In this document: piece by piece, positions 1 through 8,792 of the stretch
Numbering within the stretch: the stretch's first letter is position 1
Layout of the letters: each line of letters starts with the position of its first letter
Assembly (NCBI GenBank): GCA_037783415.1
Contig: JAZGTN010000003.1
Span: forward strand, 7,230,501-7,294,500
Direction: 5' to 3'
DNA length: 64,000 nt
Source: Leptasterias polaris
Lineage: Eukaryota; Echinodermata; Asteroidea; Forcipulatida; Asteriidae
Notes under the pieces: model-generated
The model's input: only the letters and a program-made list of their open reading frames with translations
Databases searched by the model: none
What the model was told of the DNA's origin: nothing
Position numbers and translations under genes: made by a program

Positions 1-2398
1 CTTATTGCAGGACAAGCAGTGTCTGTTAGCAGCCTCCCGTTGGCCAGTCAGCACCATACACGCACCGAAGAAAGTCAACTGATACATGTAATCAACCAGC
101 ACCGCTGACCCCAAATACAAGCAGAAAATGCGTACGGATTGGAAATAAGTAATGGTCCCCACTCCAAATGCCAACGCGTCAGTGATGGACGTGATCGTGA
201 TAGACATGGCGGCCTCTGAAAAGGCTTCGCGCATGCGTCCTTCCACTGAAAGTCTGGAGTCAGTTTTTCGCCAAGCAGCTAACATGATGAACATGTCATC
301 CACACCGATACCTGCACAAATCAAAACAAGAGTCAATTGAAGAGTAACATTACTTACGAACTCACAAAATATACTCATGGAAAACAGCTTGTAAACATTT
401 TTCTTTAGGAATAAAATGATTGTATCATAGGTTTTCTGGCAGATCTAAGACCGTCAGCGATTCTGTATTGACTGATTAATGCATAACAGACACTGACTGA
501 GAGACAATCATTGAGTGGCTTTGGCTTATTTTGAGAGCTGTGGCCGTGGATGTGGCTACATCCATGGTTTTGTTTTTAAAGCATAAAACTACACTGAAAA
601 CCAGTAGCCCTTTAACCAAAGTCGAAGTAGCCTTGATACAAGGCTCTCAACCTGTGTCAGAGCGTATACCAGTAAAAAGCAACCAATGTGCCAAGGTAAA
701 TAATATATTGTACATTTCATAAATACCTGGGACAGCTTATCCATTCTGATTGGTTGATAGGCAAATGTTTTAACGCGCAAAACAAATGGCAAGAGAAAAG
801 TGACTCAAAAGGAGGGCGTAATCAGATGCTTGCGCGGAGCGCGCAAGTTTGAAGGCCCACATTTTTTATTAGGCTGCAAATTTAGCTCGCGCAAAATTTG
901 CGAGGAGCTTTTTAGCGCTCTACGTAGAAATAAATCTTATCGAAATTAACTGAGAATGAACTGTCAAATTTGTTCTTAACTTTTAAAGGTTTTTGGTATT
1001 TTCAACGAAAAGGTAGTCACGTGATTGGTAGTCACGTAATTCGGTTTTCAATAAATTGTTTCAACACAATGATACATTATTAAATTAATGGTTTTTTTAA
1101 AATTGTATATATATTTGCTTTATTTATAATAAACTTTGTTTTTTGGTGTTTTTAATTTTTTTTTAGGGGGGCTATTTTACGTATCGGACCATTCAATTGT
1201 GCATATTTTCTTCATCATGGGGCATGGATTGTGACAAGGGTTCTGAGTGGGCATGCGTCCACCCCCCCCCCCCCCCACTCTTGTTACGCCACCGATTGTA
1301 ATCAGAGGATGTTCTTCTTCTTCCTTTTTAAGTGCTGCTTCATTTCTCACATGGCCTTTAAATATTCTGCTAAAGACCGCCTAATACTTTTAAAACTAAC
1401 TTTTACTTACCAAGGATAAGGAAAGGCGCAGCACCAACGATGTTGGCGTAAGGAACACCAATGTAGCTCATGAGACCAAACGAGGAGACCAGCGATAAAC
1501 ACGCAGATATGACTCCGCAAGCAGCCAGCAACGGCTTGCTCCTAACCCAGTCAAACATCATACAACTCAGGATGGTGAAAGTTATGAAGACAGCAAAGGT
1601 GATGGAGAAATCCCTAATGAGGTTGGCACTGGCTTCTGTCAACTCGTCCTCTAGAGTTGTAGAGACAAAACGGGTTATTCGTATCCCAGTTGGCTTGAAC
1701 GCAGCGACGACGTCGATGAAGGTCTTTTCCCACATTGCTCCACGCAGATCGTCTTCTGTATCCTCATATTGTATGAGATAAGACAGCAGGGCAGCCTCTG
1801 CCGACAGTACCTCATCTGAGGAACTAGGTTTGAACGTTACCCCGCCAAGTCCACCGCCAAGGAAGAAAATTGTGTCCGAAGTTGGGCTGTAAATGGGGTA
1901 CGTGAGAGTGACTTCCGGAACCATCGAAGAATTGTACCCGTACAGAGCCAACACGGCATTCTCGTTGCAAACACCATCTACCTTGACACAGAGATCAAGA
2001 AACGTGTACTCCGTCTCATTTTGAAAGACGCTTATGTTCATGATCTTCTCGTGCAGATTTATCATTTCTTGAACAACAGTTTCGGTCAGGACGTTCCCAC
2101 CATCTTCCATCCGAATGATTGCGTTGCCATACCGTGTCACACTCTCCGCCAACGGGTCGTCCTTGCCGTTCTGAGCAAACAGCCTTTCCACCGTTGCCCG
2201 ATCCGTTTTCGCCTGACCGTTCTCCGGAGTGTACAGCGCCTCGACGTTCATTTCCTCCGTCAGGAAAACGATTCCAGCTCCAAGTGCTCCCGCTAACAAC
2301 ACGGGCAAAATCAAGAAGGGAAGCGGGTGCCTTGCGATGAAGCCTCCGTAATTAAAAAAACACAACCTTATCGCCCTTTCGATGCAGTCGAACGCCAT
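1..2398 (-). CDS. PTCHD-A: Patched-domain (PTCHD3-like) membrane protein, 5' part only
   Basis: Minus-strand gene cut by the left edge. Exon 1 is 2398-1411 (ATG at 2398, donor GTAAGT at 1410). Exon 2 starts at 311 after TTTGTGCAG and runs off at base 1. Splicing (phase 1) gives ...FLIL-GIGVDDMFIML, the conserved TM4 junction of the Patched/RND family. About 433 residues are present: TM1 near residues 23-42, an extracellular loop with the motif LYTPENGQAKTDR, then the sterol-sensing-domain-like TM2-TM6 block with GVDDM (the paired acidic residues of RND proteins). I chose MAFDC over an in-frame Met 15 codons upstream because the paralogue at 31398 starts at the same point and the context ATCATGG is good. 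Family knowledge: 12-TM proteins related to Patched, Dispatched and NPC1, with sterol/lipid substrates proposed; the cargo of this one is unknown. Exon 1 is exactly as long (988 bp) as that of PTCHD-B. Confidence 0.93.
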
Positions 2399-2465
2399 GA
2401 TTGAGGATGGGATACGGAAAAGTTCGTTTTGCACGCACAACAAAGTTATTCAGGTTACTGGGTTG

Positions 2466-2474
2466 CTTTATAAA
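2466..2474 (-). promoter_or_regulatory. Possible TATA box of PTCHD-A
   Basis: On the minus strand TTTATAAAG lies about 70 bp upstream of the chosen ATG, directly preceded by CCAAT. Position and strand suit a core promoter with a short 5' leader. No transcript data; inference only. Confidence 0.3.
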
Positions 2475-2545
2475 TTGGTCCCGATACCGTGCATACTGTG
2501 ATGTGAACAGTATTCAGTGAAGTAGAACAATCAGCCGTGCATGCA

Positions 2546-2785
2546 GTTGCAATGATGTTTAGTTTGGTTTCCGCATCAATACCTTTATATTATAAATAGG
2601 ACACAAAACAACAACAGCATTCCAGTTTTTATGACCGATTTTATGATCGGATATAAACAAACTTTCAACCCCTATGGAGGTCGCAGCTGGGCAGTGTGTA
2701 TTGGTCACACTTCATTGGCTGAGTTTATACACTTCATACAATTCCTATGAGTATGACCACTAAAAACTAGAATGGATAGGAAAGC
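2546..2785 (+). repeat. Interspersed repeat R, copy 1
   Basis: About 240 bp that recur in the same orientation at 7290-7522 (starting GTTGCAATGATGTTTAG and ending GAATGGATRGGAAAGC), with small indels. No coding potential or terminal inverted repeats recognised. The copy sits just upstream of PTCHD-A. Confidence 0.8.
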
Positions 2786-3251
2786 TGCATGACAAAGGAA
2801 TATCTCAAAGGGCTACAATTTATTTTCCGTACTAAAGACCATGACGTCAATCAAAATCCATTGACAAAGCGTTTTGTATGGACAAGGTCGCCACTGACCA
2901 AACTCTTGTTCATCAACCTTCAAAGGACGACACGTACCAAGTTCTTATTTTGGCTATCTAGTGGTTGGCAAAAGTCCGGGCGGCCTTGTTTTGCATTTAG
3001 GCGTCTTGTCAAAACCTCCTAGCTGTTCCAGGCCGCAGCCTTTCCGCGTGGACTTTATAATCCGTTGATAACAAAAGGACCCGTAGCAACCGTAGTTACA
3101 TGTCAATAAACATGAATATTCCAGGCTCTGCGGAGAGACTGGTCGGCTGCTGTGAGGTCCAGTTTATTTAAATATCAATAAGAGAGAAAATAGAATTAGC
3201 TGTTGCAAACTGCTTACCAACCAAAAGGACCTGTGGTATAAATGCAAAAAT
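2786..3251. other. Intergenic, no recognised feature
   Basis: I see no conserved coding signal, RNA gene or clear repeat here apart from low-information ORFs. Confidence 0.5.
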
Positions 3252-3365
3252 TAAGTTAGTGGCCTGACGTTTCGACCCTAGCAGAGTCTTTCTCGAAGGC
3301 TTAGCCTTGAATTTTAGCCTTCGAGAAAGACTCTGCTAGGGTCGAAACGTCAGGCCACTAACTTA
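3252..3365. repeat. Perfect foldback element (50-bp arms, 14-nt loop)
   Basis: Bases 3252-3301 are the exact reverse complement of 3316-3365 (outer end TAAGTTAGTGGCCTGACG), leaving a 14-nt loop. Such a perfect cruciform-capable sequence is typical of a recent foldback or snapback MITE. No coding content. Confidence 0.9.
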
Positions 3366-3432
3366 TTTTTTGTAAATATCAATAAGCATGATCTCTGCGG
3401 ACTCGCTGACCGGCGGATCCGTAGTCTTGGTT

Positions 3433-3695
3433 CCAAGACGCTCCAGTGATGTAGTCACGAAAACCTAACCGCTATCTAAACCGCTATCACCCCAATAACT
3501 ACTCGCCACTAGAGAGCGCTATCATTCCCGTAACCGCTATCACACCACGAAGGAGCGGTTCGTGGTGTGATAGCGGTTACGGGAATGATAGCGCCCTCTG
3601 GTGGCGAGTGGTTTGTGGGGTGGTGAGAGCAGTTTGGAGAGCGGTTAGGTTTTCGTGACTACATGGTTCGTGACTACACAACTGGAGCGTCTTGG
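3433..3695. repeat. Foldback element with diverged arms
   Basis: Left arm from 3433 and right arm to 3695 are reverse complements along their whole length (outer CCAAGACGCTCCAG, inner ATAGCGGTTACGGG), apex near 3548-3563. The right arm has mismatches and a short duplicated insertion (TTCGTGACTACA repeated near 3664-3680). Probably a separate foldback MITE from the one just upstream. Confidence 0.8.
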
Positions 3696-4069
3696 TTCCG
3701 CTGAGGAACGCAGGTGGTGAACAATGTTTTTTTGCAGGGCAAAAAAGCAAAGTGAGGGTGGATGCAATAAATGTAGCTAAAAGCAATTTTTTTCCATTTC
3801 CATTTATTTTGTGATTAGTAAGTCTTAGTTGGTTATATGACTAAAACATACGTATTCTAGAAATTGTGTTCTTTATTCACAGCTTCGAATGACAAAAGTT
3901 TCACGCATAAACGCACTGTAAGCTCCGGTTCATTTCCATATATAGTTTTATTAAAGTAAACATAGGTTGTTTCACCAATTGCAAAAGTGGGCGTCAGAGT
4001 ATAGCAGTGACAGGGGACAATTTAACAGTGATCGTGATTGGCATAAAATTAAATTTTATTCGTTATAAT
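3696..4069. other. Intergenic, no recognised feature
   Basis: AT-rich sequence without recognisable genes or repeats. Confidence 0.5.
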
Positions 4070-4200
4070 ACGGGAAGACGGGACGGCAGGACGGGACGGG
4101 AAGACGGGACGTGAATGTGTTTATTTACGGGAAGACGGGACGGGAACAAGTTTACGGGCACTTACGGGCCGGGACGTGAATATATAAATTCGGGAATGTG
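4070..4200 (+). repeat. Degenerate GC-rich minisatellite
   Basis: Irregular reiteration of CGGGAAGACGGGACG and shorter derivatives (CGGGACG, TTACGGG) in an otherwise AT-rich region. Simple tandem repeat; no function inferred. Confidence 0.75.
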
Positions 4201-4487
4201 TTTAGTTACTGGTAGGCTATATTTAAAGTCACCTGGAAATAGATTGTTTTTTTAAATACAAGAGTAGGCCCTATATGCATATTAACAATAAAACTATTTT
4301 TTTAGTAATTGTTTGTCAGTATTTATATGTAAAAAAATAGATAAAGTTGTTTGGGGGCGACTCCGCCCATCCCTTTTTGTGACGTCAATCGAGGAAGACT
4401 TCGCCTCGATCGAACATCGACCCCCCTCGAACTTGCCTGCATTTACGGTGTATATACACGTGCAAGTAGTGAGATTGTACGTTTCGT

Positions 4488-4739
4488 TTGGTTACCCAAA
4501 AAGGGGATTTTTCTTGCATTTTTCCGGCAAAAATTGCTGCTGGATGCAGCAAAACGACTAAAGATGGGGTCAGCCAGCATTTCTTTCCCGCAGATCCCAA
4601 ATATAGGCAGTTACGGGCATCGAAAGTCAGGCTAACGAGGGCAAAGTGGTCCGGTCCGACGTCGTTTTCAGCGCTATGCAGCGAACACTTTGGATACCCC
4701 GTCGTGCTTGGATACCGGGGATTTTTTCGTTGGTAGTAG
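4488..4739 (+). pseudogene. THAP-type zinc finger remnant
   Basis: The + frame from 4488 gives an 82-aa reading frame whose residues ~20-70 read like a THAP domain: GCSKTTKDGV, then FFPADPKYRQ, then RAKWSGPTS and the terminal ALCSEHF (the C-x2-H end of the C2CH finger). In this family an N-terminal Cys pair, an FPxDP-type segment and an invariant Trp after the RQ are expected. Here the N-terminal Cys pair is incomplete and the Trp position reads Arg (CGG). No start, downstream exon or transposase was found. Best read as a decayed exon of a THAP gene or a THAP-bearing (P-element-like) transposon. Confidence 0.6.
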
Positions 4740-5051
4740 TGTGCAAGGAAAGTTGCAGTGAAGCTTAGGTTACCAGCGAAATGTTTCTGGTGTTCGGATC
4801 GACTTGAGCTGTATGCCACGACGCCGCGGCACGCCGATCCGATAAATAGTTTGGCAAAGTAGGAAAAACAATACCTCGTATTATCCGTGTTCTCGTTATG
4901 ACCATGCTCGTATCTTCCGTTTTTAAGACATAGAAACGCGCATGGGACAGTTCGGGACTGGTGAAAAACCTCGTATAAACCGGCGTCTCGTATTAGTCGA
5001 CTGTACACTGTCATAGGATTGCATTGGGTGGTGACGTCCGAATACGAAAAC

Positions 5052-5148
5052 GCCGTTGGTAGAGCGCCGGAACGACAATCCGGAGGTCGTTGGTTCAAAT
5101 CCCGCTCTAGTCAATTTTTCCTTGTTCAACCCAAAATCATTTAAAATT
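5052..5148 (+). mobile_element. tRNA-like SINE fragment, copy 1 (5' end replaced)
   Basis: From GTTGGTAGAGCG onward this matches the tRNA-like copy at 5359, including a B box (GGTTCAAATCC) and the downstream tail TCAATTTTTCCTTGTTCAAC. The acceptor 5' strand and A box are absent and replaced by unrelated sequence. Pol III promoter remnants plus a shared non-tRNA tail point to a tRNA-derived SINE. Confidence 0.65.
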
Positions 5149-5358
5149 TACCCAGTCAGTTTCCCTTGTGGTTTCTTATTTGATATCTGATATAAAAAGT
5201 TGCATCCCCTTAGGTGATCCCCTGGCTGCTGCTAATTCCCAGGTTGTATCGTATACTTGGGTGTGATCCTTGGCTACACGGCAGTTTACGGTTGAATGGC
5301 TTCTGACTGGCACCCACCGAACAAGGATATTGACAAAAAAGGGAGACCGCCATCATAG

Positions 5359-5458
5359 GGCTAGATAGCTCAGTTGGTAGAGCGCCGGCACGTCAATCTG
5401 GAGGTCGTTGGTTCAAATCCCGCTCTAGTCAATTTTTCCTTGTTCAACCCAAAATCAC
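5359..5458 (+). mobile_element. tRNA-like SINE head, copy 2 (Asp-like anticodon GTC)
   Basis: Bases 5359-5431 fold as a tRNA: a 7-bp acceptor stem with one G-U, a D arm with A box TAGCTCAGTTGG, an anticodon loop ACGTCAA (GTC), and a T arm with B box GGTTCAAATCC. Against a working tRNA gene: position 33 is C instead of T, the anticodon and T stems have mismatches, and the sequence continues into the same tail as copy 1. Called a tRNA-derived SINE rather than a tRNA gene. Confidence 0.6.
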
Positions 5459-5641
5459 TTATTGTTATACCAACAATAGCGCCCAGCATGGATAGCGCAT
5501 TAAACTTCGCCGCGCTTCAACGCACATGTCCGTTCCTCCGCTCACTGTACGCTGTCCTTAGCAACGCGGTATTTGCCGTCCAGTCCGCAGCTTGTACGCG
5601 GAGGAACGCTTGGGGAGTTTTGACAAGGCGTTAACAGTATA

Positions 5642-5804
5642 GAAATATTGACTGCTATGAGGGGCACAGTTAAAATTATAGGCCCAAGGTGATGTCAAAA
5701 CCATGACTATGCCCTCAGCTTCGCTTCGGGCATAGTCATGGTTTTGACATCACCGAGGGCCTACAATTTTAACTGTGCCCCGAATATTAAGCAGTCAATA
5801 TTTC
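5642..5804. repeat. Foldback element, ~75-bp arms
   Basis: GAAATATTGACTGCT at the left end is repeated inverted at the right end, and the arms pair almost throughout (including GATGTCAAAACCATGACTA), with a short loop around 5715-5727. A MITE-like palindrome. Confidence 0.85.
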
Positions 5805-6307
5805 TTTTATATAAAACCGAAGAAAGGACATCAGTTCGCGCCGTGACACGAACGTATACAACGCGTACTTCTGTACGCGTTGTATACGCGAAGTACACAA
5901 GCGACCTATGAAATACAGCAGTGTGTTGCGACTGGCGGGCACAGTCGATTGCTGTGCCCCGGGCACAGTTAATTATGACGTCATCTTGATAGAAAAAGGG
6001 GGCCCAGCTATTTCAATGACTCCACTTTTAACCAATCAGATTAGAGGATTCTATATATGAGGTATATAAAGTACAATAATGCAGTCAAAATTTGCATCAC
6101 TGATCATTCAATATGCTGAGACTATAACAGAAAGCACACACTTTTATAGTGTCATAATAAAAACAAAAATATTTGTTTTTAAAAGGGTCATAAAATCCTG
6201 TCAAACCCAGTCACATACTCGGGGCCACTCATCATAGAAAACGGTGGTTAACGTTTGTAGAGAAATAAAAGTCTAATGGCGTATTTTTTAAGTTGTTTTG
6301 GTTTGAG
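5805..6307. other. Intergenic with a small perfect palindrome at 5854-5887
   Basis: Only notable element: GTATACAACGCGTAC and its exact inverse around a 4-nt loop (5854-5887). Otherwise no gene or repeat recognised. Confidence 0.6.
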
Positions 6308-6675
6308 TTAAAGGGTGCATGTGTACTGCATTGGTGAGACTGAAATAATAAAATAATGTTCACAGATTTGCACATAACCGTGCTTACATGGTATAAAGAT
6401 GGTCATGGTGGAAAACTTCACTTGAAACAGTTTTGCTTGAAATGCTATACTTTTTTAGGAAATGAGTAAAACAATTAGTCTTTATCACTGGTGATAAAAT
6501 CCGACTTTTGGAAAACAGTGAAAACATATAAAGGGGTTTTTCAATGTTTTCTCATGACTCCAAAGACCGATTTAGCTTAAACTTTCACAGGTTTGTTATT
6601 TTATGTATAATGGTTACATATCAAGTGTGGATACAGGTCTTTGACCAAAATACCAATGTTGTGCACACCCTTTAA
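6308..6675 (+). mobile_element. TTAA-ended MITE, family 1
   Basis: Bounded by TTAAAGGGTG and its inverse CACCCTTTAA, about 368 bp, non-coding. Internal sequence (for example TTCACAG near 6361 and the stretch around 6560-6600) matches the element at 63467-63829 in the same order. TTAA target and ends fit a non-autonomous piggyBac- or Kolobok-type element. Confidence 0.75.
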
Positions 6676-6767
6676 CAAGAGTCCGATTGGTCTCGTCGAT
6701 TGATCTAAAATCGAACTGTGTGTGTTGAGTAGTACTCCCCGCCAATCAAGTCGTATTTCTGCAGATA

Positions 6768-7215
6768 TACAATACAATACAATACAATAACAATAAAACT
6801 TTATTGTCCCTGCAAGGGAAATTTCTTTGGCCTTTTACATAAAAACATACAAATAGTTTATAAAAAAATAACAAGGGGTAAAAGGTACAGTAGAAAAGAG
6901 TAGGCATATAATACAATTGTAAAAGTGAACCCTATAAAACAGGGGCATCTGCACAATTTAGTAGATCATACAACAACAGAAAAGGGAATTAAAACGACAG
7001 TGGAGTTGGAGTTAGAACCCTAGTGGTACCACAGCTCACCTTTCCACCTGCCCATTGTACAACTTAATGGCAGCAGGAACAAAGGAACTGCCATATACCT
7101 CTTGGTTCTGATGGCTCTTTGAAGAAATCGATATGTAGGCCACAAAGTGCCTCTTGACCAACCAGGCGGCTGTATTAGGGTCACCTGACCACCTAACTAG
7201 CATCATATCACATGT
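6768..7215 (-). mobile_element. LINE 3' end (minus strand)
   Basis: On the minus strand the peptide around 7130-7040 (SSFVPAAIKLYN) resembles the C-terminal end of LINE ORF2 proteins. It is followed by a 3' UTR with TTTCCCTTGCAGGGACAAT and ends in short tandem units (ATACA/TGTAT at 6770-6790), as in CR1/L2-type LINE tails. 5'-truncated. Confidence 0.55.
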
Positions 7216-7226
7216 ACACGACACAA

Positions 7227-7289
7227 GCACAGTGTGGCAATAACAACACACGTATCGTGTTGAGACAAGTTGTGATGTAATTTCCGTCA
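7227..7289 (+). repeat. Near-empty target-site copy for the 6.7-kb transposon
   Basis: This 63-bp stretch (GCACAGTGTGGCAATAAC ... TTTCCGTCA) is reproduced in two halves around the transposon: the left half at 7521-7546 and the right half at 14244-14286. It shows what the target looked like before insertion and fixes the element ends at 7547 and 14243. Confidence 0.85.
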
Positions 7290-7522
7290 GTTGCAATGAT
7301 GTTTAGTTTGGTTTCCGCAGCATCACCTTTATAATATAGGACACAAAACAACAACAACAACAACATTCCAGTTGTGGTTGATTTTATGATCGGATATAAA
7401 CAAACTTTCAACCCCTATGGAGGTCGCTGTTGGGCAGTGTGTATTGGTCACACTTCATTGGCTGAGTTTATACACTTCATACAATTCCCATGACAACTTT
7501 AAACTAGAATGGATGGGAAAGC
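7290..7522 (+). repeat. Interspersed repeat R, copy 2
   Basis: Second copy of the repeat at 2546-2785, same strand, with differences such as a longer CAA run. It lies between the two copies of the transposon target sequence, suggesting a local duplication that included R. Confidence 0.8.
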
Positions 7523-7546
7523 ACAGTGTGGCAATATAACAACACA

Positions 7547-7988
7547 TAGTCCGTGGGCTGGAATACCCCCCCATGCATCCCCCCCAGATCCTCCGCGAGT
7601 GGTATCATTTTGTTCGGGAGACCCATCTGAGTGATTATTTTGATGTTACCAGTAAAAAAGTTGGGATGCATAAAGATGGCGGCCATTTTTCAAAATGGCC
7701 GCTTTCTGAAATTGGTTGTGCCTATATCTCGGTCTGTGAAACTCATAGAGACTTGGTTTTGGTGTCTTTACTAATGTTTTCAAGGTCGAGGAACCCGATA
7801 AGACCAAATTAAAGAGTATTGGATCATTTTGATATGGCGGCCATTTTGAAATTCAAAATGGCCGCCATTCAAATGCGATTTTGCACGTATTTCGGTCTTT
7901 GAGCGTCAAAGAAACTTGGTGTTGGTGTCTATACCCATGTTTTCAGGATCAATGAACCCAATAAAATAACTTAAAAAAATATTAGATC
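7547..7988 (+). repeat. Left terminal inverted repeat of the Academ-like element
   Basis: About 442 bp, nearly identical by eye to the inverse of 13801-14243. It contains two internal palindromes built on GGCGGCCATTTT (near 7677-7703 and 7835-7868), placed like transposase-binding sites. Similarity fades after about 7988. Confidence 0.88.
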
Positions 7989-8792
7989 ATTTGGTTTAAG
8001 GAGCCATCTTTAAGTTCAAAATGACCACCAACTAGATGTGCTTGTTCTACACATCTTGGTCTATGGAGACACATACAAGTACAGGCAAAAGGTTTACAGG
8101 TCAACAAGTCCAAGAAAATCATAGGTATATTATTGGATCACTTTGTTGAGGTCGCGAACTTGAATTTCTGAATTGATGCCGCCACTTTAAATGTTTAATG
8201 CTGTAGCGCCACCACTTGTTGTAAACAAGCCAGTGCAGCATGGCCAACACATGTGCATGAGTAAAGGCTGTGTTCATACATGTATGGTAAGTGGCAAGTT
8301 TTTTTGATATCAGAATCATTGTTTATGGTTTTGTCGTCGATCATTTATCTTAACAAAATATTGTCATTCATTATTCCTGATTGAAAAATTTACTTTTTTA
8401 AGAGCAACTTTGGTTTATTTCGCAGTTTTTAGAGACTGAATAACACTGGATGATCCATCACATACCTTTCATTGTATGTACACATGTGCTGTGTGGGACT
8501 ATTACTGTACATTACACGTAGGACAAGGCATTGTTACAAACCTCCCCATGACGATGTTTCCCAGTTTACTGAACGATTAAGATTACGTGGCAATTGGACA
8601 TAATGAACAACCATTTCGAATAAACTATCATATTAACCAAGCGTCCTTCCCTTCAGTCAGTTTATTTTGAAAGCGACACATACACCTACATGCATATTGG
8701 ATTCACAAACATAAACATCAATTTTGTGGTACAGGTTGCGTGTTGTAGTTTAGAAATAGCACAAAGGTGGAGGTGTAATAATTGAACTAACG
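7989..8792 (+). other. 5' untranslated and promoter region of the transposon gene
   Basis: Non-coding stretch between the left TIR and the first ATG at 8793. No splice or promoter element could be fixed. Confidence 0.5.

Noticed and set aside
1510..1785. An intact enoylreductase in the PKS (positions here are residues)
   Set aside because: The layout suggests an ER fold, but the nucleotide-binding glycine motif is not present.
4385..5098. 237-aa minus-strand ORF
   Set aside because: It runs antisense through the THAP remnant and the SINE piece; no recognisable domain.
5359..5431. Functional tRNA-Asp gene
   Set aside because: C at position 33, stem mismatches and a SINE-type tail shared with a truncated neighbour.
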